Positions 18,071-28,135 are shown, numbered from the stretch's first letter. The stretch: DNA of 64,000 nt from Burkholderia sp. Bp8963 (GCF_003854275.1 NZ_QTQP01000006.1:62001-126000); one strand, 5' to 3'. Program-made: numbers and translations. Notes: a model not told the origin generated them from the letters alone.

Positions 18071-19480
18071 TCAGGCCAGCACGGCCTCGATGCGCGACAC
18101 GACAGCATCACGGCCGAACAGCATCAGCACCGCGTCGATCGACGGCGTATGCGTCGTGCCCGCAACCAGCAGGCGCACCGGCATCGCCAGTTGCGGCATC
18201 TTCAGCTTGTGCGCAGCCAGCGCCGCCTTCAGCGCGGCCGAGATTGCTTCCTTGGTCCACTCGGCCGTCTTCAGCGCGGCCGCAAGTTCGGCCAGCGCCG
18301 GACGCACGGCGTCGGTCACGTGCTGCGCGAGCGCGTCCGCTTCCGGCGCCGGTACGCGGTAGAACATTGCCGCGCCCTCCGCGAGCTCCTTCAGCGTCGA
18401 CGTGCGATCTTTCATCAGGCCGATCACCGCTTCGAGATCGGGGCCACCCGCGAGCGCCGCGTCGTCGATGCCGGCCGCCGCGAAGAACGGCTTCGACAGG
18501 CCCGCGAGACGCGCGTTGTCCGCTTCCTTGATGTAGTGGTTGTTCAGCCAGTTCAGCTTGTTGTGGTCGTACTGCGCCGGCGACTTGCCGAGATGCTCGA
18601 GGTCGAACCATTCGACGAACTGTTCGCGCGAGAAGATCTCGGCGTCGCCGTGCGACCAGCCGAGGCGCGCCAGGTAATTCACGACCGCTTCCGGCAGATA
18701 GCCTGCGTCGCGATACGCCATCACGCTCATCGCGCCATGACGCTTGCTCATCTTCTCGCCCTGCTCGTTGAGCACGGTCGGCAGGTGCGCGTACACCGGC
18801 ACCTCGCCACCAAGCGCGCGCAGGATGTTGATCTGGCGCGGCGTGTTGTTCACGTGATCGTCGCCACGGATCACGTGTGTGATCCCCATGTCGAGGTCGT
18901 CCACCACCACGCAGAAGTTGTACATCGGCGTGCCGTCCGGACGCGCGATCACGAGATCGTCGAGCTCTTCGTTCGAGATCTCGACGCGACCCTTCACCGC
19001 ATCGTCCCACGCGACGGTGCCCGTCAGCGGATTGCGGAAGCGCAGCACCGGCTTCACGCCCGCGGGCGGCTCGGGCAGCACCTTGCCCGGCTCCGGACGC
19101 CACGTGCCGTCATAGCGCGGCTTCAGGCCCGCTTCACGCTGGCGCTCGCGCAGCGCGTCGAGTTCCTCGGTCGACATGTAGCACGGGTACGCGAGGCCCT
19201 CTTCGAGCATCTTCGCGAGCACCTCGCGATAGCGGTCCATCCGCTGCATCTGGTAGAACGGGCCTTCGTCGAAATCGAGGTCGAGCCACTTCATCCCTTC
19301 GAGGATCGCGTCGACCGCTTCCGCCGATGAACGCTCGACGTCGGTATCCTCGATGCGCAGCACGAACGTGCCCTTCATCTTGCGGGCGAACGCCCACGGA
19401 TAGAGTGCGGAGCGGATGTTGCCGAGGTGGATGAAGCCGGTGGGGCTCGGCGCGAAGCGGGTACGGACAGGACGGGTCAT
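18071..19480 (-). CDS. gltX: Glutamate--tRNA ligase
   Basis: A 469-residue class I aminoacyl-tRNA synthetase. The HIGH-type motif is HLGN (residues 18-21) in [23 protein letters not shown] occurs near residue 244, and [24 protein letters not shown] is typical of bacterial GluRS. It charges tRNA-Glu and possibly also tRNA-Gln, as in many beta-proteobacteria; I cannot tell from this window. It heads the strand that carries three tRNA-Glu genes. A good promoter (TTGGCG-N16-TATAAT) lies 110-140 bases upstream. Confidence 0.97.
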   Translation of the reverse strand: MTRPVRTRFAPSPTGFIHLGNIRSALYPWAFARKMKGTFVLRIEDTDVERSSAEAVDAILEGMKWLDLDFDEGPFYQMQRMDRYREVLAKMLEEGLAYPCYMSTEELDALRERQREAGLKPRYDGTWRPEPGKVLPEPPAGVKPVLRFRNPLTGTVAWDDAVKGRVEISNEELDDLVIARPDGTPMYNFCVVVDDLDMGITHVIRGDDHVNNTPRQINILRALGGEVPVYAHLPTVLNEQGEKMSKRHGAMSVMAYRDAGYLPEAVVNYLARLGWSHGDAEIFSREQFVEWFDLEHLGKSPAQYDHNKLNWLNNHYIKEADNARLAGLSKPFFAAAGIDDAALAGGPDLEAVIGLMKDRTSTLKELAEGAAMFYRVPAPEADALAQHVTDAVRPALAELAAALKTAEWTKEAISAALKAALAAHKLKMPQLAMPVRLLVAGTTHTPSIDAVLMLFGRDAVVSRIEAVLA

Positions 19481-19591
19481 AAACGGTAACTCGAACGCCT
19501 GGGGCGCGTGAATGATTCGACGCGGGATCGGCGGCGGCTGCCCGGATGCTGCAACGGGGCCGGCGATGCCCGGAACGGAAATGAAGCAGGA

Positions 19592-19619
19592 ATTATACTC
19601 GCGCCGCCCTTCGCGCCAA
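19592..19619 (-). promoter_or_regulatory. Probable gltX promoter
   Basis: On the minus strand TTGGCG (19619-19614) and TATAAT (19597-19592) are spaced 16 bases, about 110 bases upstream of the gltX start. Consensus match only. Confidence 0.55.
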
Positions 19620-19765
19620 GCGTGCCGCTTGCTTTATGATGTGCGCGCCGCGGCCGCCTGCCGGCGCCGCGCCGGCCGCGCGGAACTGCCGCGCCGTCGC
19701 CCGGAACATACCGGCGTGGCGGGCCCTTCGCCCGCCACCCGCCGCCCGCAGCTGGAGAACTTTCG

Positions 19766-20704
19766 ATGTCGTCCCCTCGCCTGTCGCGCCGTCAATTCAC
19801 GATCGCCGCCACTTCCGCCAGCGTCGCCGCCAGCCTCGCCGCGTGCACGTCGCTTGGCGGCAAGAGCCGCCCCGACAATGCCGCCACGGCGGTCCAACCG
19901 CACGAGAAGCCGGTGAAGATCGGCATCGCGCTCGGCGGCGGCGCCGCACGCGGCTTCGCGCACATCGGCGTGCTGAAGGGGCTCGAGGCGCGCGGCATCC
20001 CGGTCGATCTCATCGCCGGCACGAGCGCGGGCTCGGTCGTCGGTTCGCTCTACGCATCGGGGATGAACGCGCTGCAGCTCAACAAGCTCGCGCTCGACAT
20101 GGACCAGTCCGCGATCAGCGACTGGGCGCTGCCGTTCCGCTCGCGTGGACTGCTGCAAGGCATCGCGCTGCAGAACTTCATCAACAAGTCTCTGAACAAC
20201 CGGCCGATCGAGAAGATGACGAAGCCGCTCGGCATCGTCGCGACCGACCTGCAGAACGGCCAGCCGCTCCTGTTCCAGCAGGGCAACACGGGCCTCGCGG
20301 TGCGCGCGTCGTGCAGCGTGCCGTCGGTGTTCGAGCCGGTGAAGATCGGCAGCCGCGAGTATGTCGACGGCGGCCTCGTGAGCCCGGTGCCCGCGTCCTA
20401 CGCACGCAAGATGGGCGCGACCTTCGTGATTGCGGTCGACATCTCCGCGCGCCCGGACGGCGCGGCGACCAACAACCCGATCGAGATGCTGCTGCAGACT
20501 TTCACGATCATGGGCCAGACGATCAAGACCTACGAGCTCGACAAGTACGCGGACGTCGTGATCCGCCCGAACCTCAACGCGATGGGCGGCAGCGACTTCA
20601 ACCAGCGCAACGCGGCGATTCTCGCCGGTGAGGAAGCGGTCGCGCGCATCATGCCCGAACTGCAGCGCAAGCTCGCGGCGGCCCGCGGCGTCGCGGCGGC
20701 GTAA
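19766..20704 (+). CDS. Patatin-like phospholipase, predicted lipoprotein
   Basis: A 312-residue patatin/RssA-type serine lipase. The oxyanion GGGAARGFAHIG, nucleophile motif GTSAG (Ser87) and catalytic dyad motif DGG (near residue 198, in EYVDGGLVSPVPA) are all present. The N-terminus combines a twin-arginine pattern (SRRQFT) with a lipobox LAAC (Cys27). A Tat- or Sec-exported lipoprotein is therefore likely, unlike cytoplasmic RssA. Transcribed away from gltX and closed by a strong terminator. Substrate unknown; cleavage of membrane phospholipid acyl esters is the family activity. Confidence 0.9.
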   Translation: MSSPRLSRRQFTIAATSASVAASLAACTSLGGKSRPDNAATAVQPHEKPVKIGIALGGGAARGFAHIGVLKGLEARGIPVDLIAGTSAGSVVGSLYASGMNALQLNKLALDMDQSAISDWALPFRSRGLLQGIALQNFINKSLNNRPIEKMTKPLGIVATDLQNGQPLLFQQGNTGLAVRASCSVPSVFEPVKIGSREYVDGGLVSPVPASYARKMGATFVIAVDISARPDGAATNNPIEMLLQTFTIMGQTIKTYELDKYADVVIRPNLNAMGGSDFNQRNAAILAGEEAVARIMPELQRKLAAARGVAAA

Positions 20705-20781
20705 GCGCGCAGCGCGGCACCCGGGGGCGCCGGCTCGCAGAAAACGGCGCCCCGTGCCGCTTTGCTTCGGCCAGCCCCAAA

Positions 20782-20821
20782 GCAAAACCCCCTGTCGCCT
20801 TTCGGCGGCAGGGGGTTTTGC
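20782..20821. terminator. Strong bidirectional terminator
   Basis: GCAAAACCCCCTG pairs with CAGGGGGTTTTGC and the stem extends through CGCC/GGCG around a TTTC loop. A/T-rich feet on both sides serve the patatin gene from the left and the NlpC/P60 gene from the right. Confidence 0.88.
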
Positions 20822-20846
20822 GTTTCGATCCGACTGCCTGCGAATG

Positions 20847-21533
20847 TCAGTTGCTGCCGTTGTTCGCCGCGTCGTCGCCGATCGTCGCGCGCACGCGCTG
20901 GCGCAGATCGTCAGCCTTCATCGGGAACTGCGACTCGATCCGGCGCGCGCCGGTGAAGCGCTTTTCCCAGTAGCCGCTATCGAGATCGTCGACGCGCACG
21001 GTGCTGCCCGTCGACGGCGAATGCACGAACTTGTTGTCGCCGATGTAAATGCCGACGTGCGAGAACGTGCGGCGCATCGTGTTGAAAAACACGAGGTCGC
21101 CCGGCTTGAGGTTGCTCATGCTCACCTTCTCGCCGACGCGGCTCATCTCTTCCGCGCGGCGCGGCAGCGACATGCCGAGCGTGTCCTGGAACACGTAGCG
21201 CACGAAGCCGCTGCAGTCGAGGCCGGAATCCGGCGAGTTGCCGCCCCAGCGATAGCGGACGCCGATCATGTTCAGCGCGCTGACGACGACGTCGCCCGCC
21301 TTGCCGGCCATGCCGGACAGGAACGACTTCGCGCCGCCCGTCGAAGCCGACGGCTGGACGCTGGTTGCGGAACTCTGCGAGGAATTCGACCCGGATTGTG
21401 TCGAAAATGCGGCATTCTGGTTAAAACTGCCGACTTCGTCGGCGAACGCGCCGGAAGTCGCAGCGAACAGGACGCCGATGAACATCCCGGCGACGGCGCG
21501 CGCGCATGCCTGGGTGAGGGATCGGTGCTGCAT
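20847..21533 (-). CDS. Secreted NlpC/P60 (C40) peptidoglycan hydrolase
   Basis: A 228-residue exported protein. A signal peptide (hydrophobic MFIGVLFAATSGAFA, cleavage near residue 31) and a Ser/Gln-rich linker (residues ~40-66) precede an NlpC/P60 domain. Its catalytic residues are Cys107 (LDCSGFVRYVF), His159 (FSHVGIYIG) and His171 (FVHSPS). Family enzymes cut cross-linked peptidoglycan peptides in the periplasm. A C-terminal ~25-residue tail follows the domain. Preceded by an AT-rich upstream region; monocistronic. Resembles the Spr/MepS class, but no lipobox is present. Confidence 0.9.
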   Translation of the reverse strand: MQHRSLTQACARAVAGMFIGVLFAATSGAFADEVGSFNQNAAFSTQSGSNSSQSSATSVQPSASTGGAKSFLSGMAGKAGDVVVSALNMIGVRYRWGGNSPDSGLDCSGFVRYVFQDTLGMSLPRRAEEMSRVGEKVSMSNLKPGDLVFFNTMRRTFSHVGIYIGDNKFVHSPSTGSTVRVDDLDSGYWEKRFTGARRIESQFPMKADDLRQRVRATIGDDAANNGSN

Positions 21534-21661
21534 TGGTCGATGGATTATGCTTAAAAATCAGCTGATTGGCGGAAAATTTCGGTCGATACTAGCCAGCGCG
21601 TATCCGTTTGTCAAAACAAATTAAAAAATACAATCGAGATAGTCAGATCATTGGCGCCCTA

Positions 21662-23281
21662 TCACGCTTTCCAGACCGCTTTCAATAGCTTTTGTGTGTA
21701 AGGATGTGACGGTTTCGTGAAGATGTCGGCGACCTCGCCGGACTCGACGATCGCCCCGCCCTGCATCACCGCGACGCGGTGCGCCATCGCGCCGATCACC
21801 TCCAGGTCGTGGCTGATGAACACGTAGCCGAGGTTGTATTTCTGTTGCAAATTCGCAAGCAGCTTCAGCACCTGCTGCTGGATCGACACGTCGAGCGCCG
21901 ACGTCGGCTCGTCGAGGATCAGGATGCGCGGCTCGAGCACGAGCGCGCGGGCGATCGCGATCCGCTGGCGCTGCCCGCCCGAGAACTCGTGCGGATAGCG
22001 GTGCATCACGGTGCGGTCGAGGCCGACTTCGCGCAGCACCGCGAGCGACTTCGCGCGCCGCGCGTCGACCGACAAGTCCGGACGATGCAGCTCGAGCCCC
22101 TCGCCGACGATCCGCTCGATCGTGTGGCGCGGCGACAGCGAACTGAATGGATCCTGAAATACGACCTGCATGTTCGAGCGCAGCGCGGTCTGCTCGCGGC
22201 CGCGGTAGCTCGACAGCGCGCGCCCCTGGAATTCGATCTCGCCGTGCGCGGTCTTCTGCAGCCCGAGCAGCGCCATCGCGAGCGTCGACTTGCCGGACCC
22301 GGACTCGCCGACGACCCCGAGCGTCTCGCCCTGTCGCACCGACACCGACACGTCCGCGACCGCGGTCACGCTCGCCGACCGGAACCAGCCCGCCACCCCC
22401 GGCCGCTTGTGCGTGAACTGCACGGTCACGTGGCGCGCGTCGAGCAGCACGGGCGCGATCGGCATCACCGGCATCACCGCACGCTGCGGCCGGCTGTTCA
22501 GCAGACGCTGCGTGTACGGGTGCTCGGGCGCCGCGAAGATTCGCTCGACCGGCCCGCTTTCGACGAGCCGGCCGCGCTCCATCACCGCGACGCGATCGGC
22601 GAAATGCCGCACGAGGTTCAGGTCGTGCGTGATCAGCAGGATCGCCATCCCGCGCTTCTCGGCTTCCTCGCGCTGCAGTTCGAGCAGCAGTTCGACGATC
22701 TGCGCGCGGATCGTCACGTCGAGCGCGGTCGTCGGCTCGTCGGCGAGCAACAGGCGCGGGCGGCACGCGAGCGCCATCGCGATCATCGCGCGCTGCCGCT
22801 GGCCGCCCGACAGCTGGTGCGGATAGCTGTCGACACGCTTGTCCGGCTCGGCGATGCCGGTGCGCGCGAGCAGCGCGATCGCCCGCTTGCGCGCGTCCCC
22901 GGCCGCCACCCTGTCGTGCAGCATGATCGTCTCGCCGATCTGCGAGCCGATCGTGTACAGCGGATTGAGCGCCGTCATCGGCTCCTGGAAAATCATCGCG
23001 ATGTCGGAGCCGCGCAGCCCGCGCATCTCGCGCTCGCTGCAGTCCGCGAGATTCCGGCCGGCGAAGCGGATCGAGCCGCTCACCTGCGCATCGCGCAGCA
23101 AGCGCAGCACCGACAGCGCGGTCACGCTCTTGCCCGAGCCCGACTCGCCGACGAGCGCGACGCGCTCGCCGCGGCCGATCGCGAGCGTCACGTCCTCGAC
23201 CGCGACGGTATCGCCGAAGCGCACCTGCACGCGCTCGAGCGACAGCAGCGGTTCGTCCGGCAGCAGTGTCGACGCGCTCAT
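21662..23281 (-). CDS. yejF: Peptide ABC transporter, double ATP-binding protein (YejF-like)
   Basis: A 539-residue fusion of two ABC ATPase domains. Each has a Walker A GESGSGKS (about residues 42 and 325), a Q loop, an LSGGQRQR or FSGGQRQR signature, and a Walker B. The start at 23281 overlaps the permease stop by 4 bases (ATGA). It energises uptake through the yejB/yejE permeases; YejABEF imports oligopeptides, including the peptide-nucleotide antibiotic microcin C, in E. coli. The full operon runs yejA-yejB-yejE-yejF on the minus strand. Confidence 0.92.
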   Translation of the reverse strand: MSASTLLPDEPLLSLERVQVRFGDTVAVEDVTLAIGRGERVALVGESGSGKSVTALSVLRLLRDAQVSGSIRFAGRNLADCSEREMRGLRGSDIAMIFQEPMTALNPLYTIGSQIGETIMLHDRVAAGDARKRAIALLARTGIAEPDKRVDSYPHQLSGGQRQRAMIAMALACRPRLLLADEPTTALDVTIRAQIVELLLELQREEAEKRGMAILLITHDLNLVRHFADRVAVMERGRLVESGPVERIFAAPEHPYTQRLLNSRPQRAVMPVMPIAPVLLDARHVTVQFTHKRPGVAGWFRSASVTAVADVSVSVRQGETLGVVGESGSGKSTLAMALLGLQKTAHGEIEFQGRALSSYRGREQTALRSNMQVVFQDPFSSLSPRHTIERIVGEGLELHRPDLSVDARRAKSLAVLREVGLDRTVMHRYPHEFSGGQRQRIAIARALVLEPRILILDEPTSALDVSIQQQVLKLLANLQQKYNLGYVFISHDLEVIGAMAHRVAVMQGGAIVESGEVADIFTKPSHPYTQKLLKAVWKA

Positions 23282-24375
23282 AGCTGGCCTCCCGCCGCCC
23301 TCACGGAGTCGGCCATCCGCGTGTCGAGCGCATTGCGCAGCGCGTCGCCCATGAAGGTCAGCAACAGCAGCGTCGCGACTAGCACGCCGAACGTCGACAG
23401 CGAAATCCACCATGCGTCGAGATTGCCCTTGCCCTGCGCGAGCAGCTCGCCGAGGCTCGGCGTCGGCGGCGGCACGCCGAGCCCGAGAAAGTCGAGGCTC
23501 GTGAGCGCGAGAATCGCGCCGCTCATCCGGAACGGCAGGAACGTGATCACCGGCGTCAGGCTGTTCGGCAGCACGTGGCGCCAGATGATCTGCCAGTTCG
23601 ACAGCCCCATCGCGCGCGCCGCACGCACGTAGTCCTGCGTGCGGTTGCGCAGGAATTCGGCGCGCACGTAGTCGGCAAGGCCGATCCAGCCGAACAGCGA
23701 CAGCAGCACGATCAGCAGCAGGAAGCTCGGCTCGAAGATCGACGCGAAGATGATCAGCAGATACAGCTCGGGCAGCGAACTCCAGATCTCGATCAGGCGC
23801 TGCCCGACGATGTCGATGCGGCCGCCGAAGAAGCCCTGCACCGCGCCCGCGGCAATGCCGAGGATCGTGCCGATCAAGGTCAGGATCAGCCCGAACTCGA
23901 CCGACACGCGGAACCCGTAGACGAGCCGCGCGAGCAGGTCGCGCCCCTGCGCGTCGGTGCCGAGCCAGTTCTCGCGCGACGGCGGTGCGGGGTTCGGCAC
24001 CGTCGAGAAGTAATTCAGCGTGTCGTAGTGGTAGCGGTTCGGCGGATGGACGACGAAGTTGCCGGGCGCCTGGAGGCGCTTGCGGATATACGGATCGAGG
24101 TAGTCGGCGGGCGTCGGGAAGTCGCCGCCGAAGGTCGTCTCCGGATACGCATGGAACAGCGGGAAGTAATAGTGGCCGTCGTAGCGCACGACGAGCGGCT
24201 TGTCGTTCGACCACAGCGGCGCGGCGAGGCTCGCCGCGAACGCGACGACGAAGATCACGAGGCTCCAGTAGCCGAGGCGCTGCTGCGTGAAGCGCCGCCA
24301 TACGCGGCGCGCGGGCGACGGCGACACGCGCGCGCGCGCGGCGTCGATGCGGGACGACACGGTGGCCTGGCTCAT
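23278..24375 (-). CDS. yejE: Peptide ABC transporter permease (YejE-like)
   Basis: A 365-residue inner-membrane permease with an N-terminal transmembrane helix after RRVWRRFTQQRLGYWSL. A long periplasmic loop carries the YejE-type FPLFHAYPETTFGGDFPTPADYLDP. The permease domain has the EAA-like loop around YVRAARAMGLSNWQIIWRHVLPN. The ATG at 24375 begins MSQATVSSRI; an in-frame ATG 8 codons upstream is less likely. Separated from yejB by a 227-base repeat-containing spacer, so expression may be uneven within the operon. Confidence 0.92.
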   Translation of the reverse strand: MSQATVSSRIDAARARVSPSPARRVWRRFTQQRLGYWSLVIFVVAFAASLAAPLWSNDKPLVVRYDGHYYFPLFHAYPETTFGGDFPTPADYLDPYIRKRLQAPGNFVVHPPNRYHYDTLNYFSTVPNPAPPSRENWLGTDAQGRDLLARLVYGFRVSVEFGLILTLIGTILGIAAGAVQGFFGGRIDIVGQRLIEIWSSLPELYLLIIFASIFEPSFLLLIVLLSLFGWIGLADYVRAEFLRNRTQDYVRAARAMGLSNWQIIWRHVLPNSLTPVITFLPFRMSGAILALTSLDFLGLGVPPPTPSLGELLAQGKGNLDAWWISLSTFGVLVATLLLLTFMGDALRNALDTRMADSVRAAGGQL

Positions 24376-24421
24376 GCGCGCCCTCCGCGAGCCGTCCATG
24401 GTGCGTCGAAGCCCCGTCGGG

Positions 24422-24607
24422 AACGCGAGCGTGGGGGCCGTTTCATGTCAGCCTCCGCCGGGCCGCCCCAAGGGCGTAGCAGGGAATTCGCGGAGCAACG
24501 CTCTGCGCCTGCTCAGCCGGCTGGCTTTGCAAAGCCAGCCGTGGGCGGCTGACCGCCCCCTCGGGGGGCAGCGAGCAACGCGAGCGTGGGGGTCGTTCCA
24601 TATCAGC
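24422..24607. repeat. Intergenic repeat element between yejB and yejE
   Basis: Two 31-base near-identical direct copies (24422-24452 and 24577-24607, 3 differences) bracket a structured core. The core has a perfect 22-base palindrome at 24519-24540 (GGCTGGCTTTG and its complement) and GC hairpins of CCCCCTC/GGGGGG type. The right copy overlaps the yejB stop codon. The layout resembles the GC-rich intergenic repeats frequent in Burkholderia, but the family name cannot be confirmed here. Confidence 0.75.
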
Positions 24608-25646
24608 GCTCCAGGGTCTCGAATTGAATGCGCGGGTCGACCCACACGTAGCAAAGATCGGAAATCAGCTTGGTCGCGAGCCCGATCAGCGTAAACAGAT
24701 ACAGCGTGCCAAGCACGACCGGGTAATCCCGCCGCACGACCGATTCGTACGACAGCAGCCCGAGGCCGTCGAGCGAGAACAGCGTCTCGATCAGCAGGCT
24801 GCCGGTGAAGAACGCGCCGATGAACGCGGCCGGGAAGCCGACGATGAGCGGCAGCATCGCGTTGCGGAACACGTGCTTCCACAGCACGGTGCGCTCGGCA
24901 AGCCCCTTCGCGCGCGCGGTCAGCACGTACTGCCGACGGATCTCGTCGAGGAATGCGTTCTTCGTCAGCATCGTGATGACCGCGAAGCTGCCGACGACCG
25001 ACGCGGTGATCGGCAGCGCGATGTGCCACAGATAGTCGAGGATCTTGCCGATGAGCGACAGGTTCGCGAAGTTGTCCGACGTGAGCCCGCGCAGCGGAAA
25101 CAGCTGCCAGAACGACCCGCCACCGAACAGCACGAGCAGCAGCACGCCGAGCACGAAGCCCGGAATCGCATAGCCGACGAGCACGACGAGGCTCGTCGCG
25201 ACGTCGAATGGCGAGCCGTTGCGCACCGCCTTCGCGATGCCGAGCGGCACCGAGATCAGGTAGGTGAGGAAGAACGTCCAGAGCCCGATGCTGATCGACA
25301 CGGGCAGCTTCTGCACGATCAGCGACCATACGCTCTGGTGGCGGAAATAGCTGTCGCCGAGGTCGAAGCGCGCGAAGCGCTTCAGCATCAGCACGTAGCG
25401 CTCGAGCGGCGGCTTGTCGAAACCGTACAGCGCCTTCAGCTGCGCGATCTGCTGCGGATCGACGCCCGTGTGTGCGCGCATCCCGAACGGCACCGCGCCC
25501 TGCTCCACCGCGCCCTTGCGCAGTTCCTGCACGGCCTGTTCGACGGGGCCGCCCGGCACGAACTGGATCACGACGAACGTGAGCGTCAGCACGCCGACGA
25601 GCGTCGGGATCATCAGCAGCAGGCGTTTGAGGATGTAGCTCCACAT
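24603..25646 (-). CDS. yejB: Peptide ABC transporter permease (YejB-like)
   Basis: A 347-residue inner-membrane permease of the binding-protein-dependent class: WSYILKRLLLMIPTLVGVLTLTFVVIQFVPGGP at the start, a periplasmic stretch, and the EAA loop around YVLTARAKGLAERTVLWKHVFRNAMLP. The ATG at 25646 was preferred to one 9 codons upstream because similarity begins at MWSYI. Forms the channel with YejE. Its stop codon lies inside the downstream repeat. Confidence 0.92.
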   Translation of the reverse strand: MWSYILKRLLLMIPTLVGVLTLTFVVIQFVPGGPVEQAVQELRKGAVEQGAVPFGMRAHTGVDPQQIAQLKALYGFDKPPLERYVLMLKRFARFDLGDSYFRHQSVWSLIVQKLPVSISIGLWTFFLTYLISVPLGIAKAVRNGSPFDVATSLVVLVGYAIPGFVLGVLLLVLFGGGSFWQLFPLRGLTSDNFANLSLIGKILDYLWHIALPITASVVGSFAVITMLTKNAFLDEIRRQYVLTARAKGLAERTVLWKHVFRNAMLPLIVGFPAAFIGAFFTGSLLIETLFSLDGLGLLSYESVVRRDYPVVLGTLYLFTLIGLATKLISDLCYVWVDPRIQFETLER

Positions 25647-25716
25647 AGGCGTCGACTCGCGATCGATAGGCAATGGTTGGACGTAGGCCGGCCCGGCCGG
25701 CAGGCGCGCGCCGGGC

Positions 25717-27600
25717 TCAACTGCCCGGCTTGACCCACCAGGTCGACACGACCCAGCCCTCCGCCGAATAGTACAGCGGCAGCGTCTGCGGATACGCGAG
25801 CGTGCGCTTGTACGCGATCCGGTGCGTCGTGCTGTACCACTGCGGAATCGCGTAGTAGCCGTGCATCAGCACGCGGTCGAGCGCATGGGTCGCATCGAGC
25901 AGCTGTTCGCGGGTCTGTGCGGCGCCAAGCGCATGCAGCAGCGCATCGACGGCCGGCGACTTGAGCCCGATCACATTGTCGGAACCCTGCTCGTCCGCGA
26001 ACTTGCTGCCATAGCGCGCGAACTGCTCGGCGCCCGGCACCTGCACGCCCGGATAGCGGATCGTCGTCATGTCGTAGTCGAACGCATCGAGACGCTTCTG
26101 CAGCAACGCGTAATCGGCCGTGCGGAACCGTGCATCGATGCCGAGCTTCGCGAGATTGCGCTGGTACGCGATCACGACCGGCTCGAAGGCGGAGCCCGCG
26201 TCGTCGAGGATCTCGAACGTGAACGGCTCGCCCTGCGCGTTGCGCAGCGCGCCGTCGCGATAGGTCCAGCCGGCTTCGGCGAGCAGCGCGCGCGCCTTCA
26301 GCAGGTTCGCGCGCAGCGAGTTGGGCGGATTCGTATTCGGCTGTACCACCATCGGGCCGAACACCGCCGGGTCGAGCTGCGCGCGCAGCGGCTCGAGCAG
26401 CTCGAGCTCGCCCGGGCCCGGCGTGCCGGTCGCCTGCAGGTCGGTGTCGGCAAAATAGCTGTCGAGGCGCGTGTAGCCGCTGTAGAACAGCTGCCGGTTC
26501 AGCCATTCGAAGTCGAACGCGAGATCGAGCGCCTTGCGCACCCGCACGTCGCGGAACCATGGCCGGCGCAGGTTCAGCATGAAGCCCTGCATGCCCGCGC
26601 CGTTGTGCTGACGGAACTCGCGCTTGACCAGCTCGCCGCTGTCGAAGCGTTTGCCGACGTCGCGCCGCACCCAGTTGCGAGCGATGTACTCGACGAGCAC
26701 GTCGTACTCGCCGGCCTTGAATGCCTCCAGACGCGCGACGCCGTCGCCGTACAGCTTGTAGACGATGTGCTCGAAGTTGTTGGTGCCGACCCGCACCGGC
26801 AGGTCGGCGCCCCAGTACGCGGGATTGCGCCGGTACGTGATCGTGCGGCCGTTGTCGTAGTGCTCGATCAGATACGGCCCGCTGCCGATCGGCTGCTCGA
26901 ACGCGAGCTGGTCGAACGGGATCCGGGTGCCGTCCGCGCGCAGCCCCCATTTATGCGAGAACACCGGCACGCCGCCCGCGATCAGCGGCAGTTCGCGGTT
27001 GTGCTGGCGAAACTCGAAGCGCACCGTCGCGGGGTCGACGATCACCGCGCGCGTGATGTCCGCGAAGTACGCGCCGAACTGCGGCGCCGCCTGCTTGCTT
27101 TTCAGCGTGTCGAACGAATACTTGACATCCGCCGCCGTCACCGGGTCGCCATTCGAGAAGCGCGCGCGCGGGTTCAGGTGGAACGTGACCGACAGCCTGT
27201 CCGGTGCGATCGCAATGTCGTCGGCCAGCAGCCCGTACGCGGAGGCCGGCTCGTCCGAGTTGCCGGTCGTCAGGCTCTCGAACAGCAGCTCGATGCCGGG
27301 CGCGATGTTGCCGCGCATCGTATACGGGTTGAACTTGTCGAACGACGTGAGCCGGCTCGGGTTTGCGAGCACGAGCGTGCCGCCCTTCGGCGCGTCCGGA
27401 TTCACGTAGTCGAAATGCTTGAAGCCCGGCGGATACTTCGGCTCGCCGTACTGGGCGATCGCATGGACTGCATGCGCGGCCGTCGCGGCAAGCACGGCCT
27501 GCGTCAGCAGCACGGCTGCCACGCGGCCGGCGGCGCGCATGGCCCGTGCCGCGCCGGAACGGGCACGCGTGGCGGCTGCCCGGGGCGAACCCTTCGTCAT
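25717..27600 (-). CDS. yejA: Peptide ABC transporter substrate-binding protein (YejA-like)
   Basis: A 627-residue periplasmic solute-binding protein of family 5. The N-terminus is long and basic, followed by a hydrophobic signal segment (VAAVLLTQAVLAATAAHA, cleavage near residue 45). Mature family motifs are YGEPKYPPGFKHFDYVNPDAPKGG, LTTGNSDEPASAYGLLAD and DIAIAPDRLSVTFHLNPRARFSNGDPVTAADV. The start at 27600 is the ATG of MTKGSPRAAA. Delivers oligopeptides to YejB/YejE. First gene of the operon. Confidence 0.92.
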   Translation of the reverse strand: MTKGSPRAAATRARSGAARAMRAAGRVAAVLLTQAVLAATAAHAVHAIAQYGEPKYPPGFKHFDYVNPDAPKGGTLVLANPSRLTSFDKFNPYTMRGNIAPGIELLFESLTTGNSDEPASAYGLLADDIAIAPDRLSVTFHLNPRARFSNGDPVTAADVKYSFDTLKSKQAAPQFGAYFADITRAVIVDPATVRFEFRQHNRELPLIAGGVPVFSHKWGLRADGTRIPFDQLAFEQPIGSGPYLIEHYDNGRTITYRRNPAYWGADLPVRVGTNNFEHIVYKLYGDGVARLEAFKAGEYDVLVEYIARNWVRRDVGKRFDSGELVKREFRQHNGAGMQGFMLNLRRPWFRDVRVRKALDLAFDFEWLNRQLFYSGYTRLDSYFADTDLQATGTPGPGELELLEPLRAQLDPAVFGPMVVQPNTNPPNSLRANLLKARALLAEAGWTYRDGALRNAQGEPFTFEILDDAGSAFEPVVIAYQRNLAKLGIDARFRTADYALLQKRLDAFDYDMTTIRYPGVQVPGAEQFARYGSKFADEQGSDNVIGLKSPAVDALLHALGAAQTREQLLDATHALDRVLMHGYYAIPQWYSTTHRIAYKRTLAYPQTLPLYYSAEGWVVSTWWVKPGS

Positions 27601-27710
27601 AGAGGCCCTGTCGGTCGATTGAGGGGGGCAATGTCCGAGGATTCTACCCATTCAAAAGGCATTACAGTCGATCGCGCGGGCCCGACAGCCGCGCGACGCC
27701 GGCGAACGCA

Positions 27711-27738
27711 AGAAAAAAACCGCCCGTCAGGGCGGTTT
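27711..27738 (-). terminator. Terminator after the PXPV protein gene
   Basis: ACCGCCC (27719-27725) and GGGCGGT (27730-27736) around a GTCA loop; on the minus strand the stem runs into seven T residues. It lies 50 bases after the stop at 27788. Confidence 0.85.
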
Positions 27739-27787
27739 CATCGACGCCATCGACGCGCGGTGCCCGCGCGATCGATGCCAGTTGCGC

Positions 27788-28135
27788 TCAATGCCAGCCG
27801 TTATGCCGGCCGCGATCGTGATCATGATCCCAGCGGTCGCGATCCCAGCCGCCATGATGGCGATACCAGTCGTCGCGGCCCCAGTAGCGGCGGCCATCCC
27901 AGTAGCGGTCGCCGTGCCAGCCGATCACGATCGCCGGCGCGGGCGCCACATACACGGGTGCCGGCTGGTAGACGACCGGCGGCGGAGGCGGCGGTGCATA
28001 CACCGGCGCAGGCGCGACGTAGACCGGTGCCGGCACGCCGACGTTGATCCCGACATTGACACCCGCCATTGCTGCGCCCGACACGAGCAAGGCTGTGACT
28101 CCGGTCATGAGCGAGGCAACACGCAAGGTCTTCAT
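27788..28135 (-). CDS. Small secreted PXPV-repeat protein with charged tail
   Basis: A 115-residue exported protein. A signal peptide (LRVASLMTGVTALLVSGAAMA, cleavage near residue 24) is followed by VNVGINVGVPAPVYVAPAPVYAPP, i.e. repeated P-x-P-V units. After a Pro/Val-rich stretch comes a tail dominated by Trp, Asp, Arg, His, Gly and Tyr (residues ~75-115). The pattern matches small PXPV-type proteins abundant in Burkholderiales, whose function is unknown. The start was placed at 28135 because the signal peptide begins there. Monocistronic with its own terminator. Confidence 0.8.
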   Translation of the reverse strand: MKTLRVASLMTGVTALLVSGAAMAGVNVGINVGVPAPVYVAPAPVYAPPPPPPVVYQPAPVYVAPAPAIVIGWHGDRYWDGRRYWGRDDWYRHHGGWDRDRWDHDHDRGRHNGWH

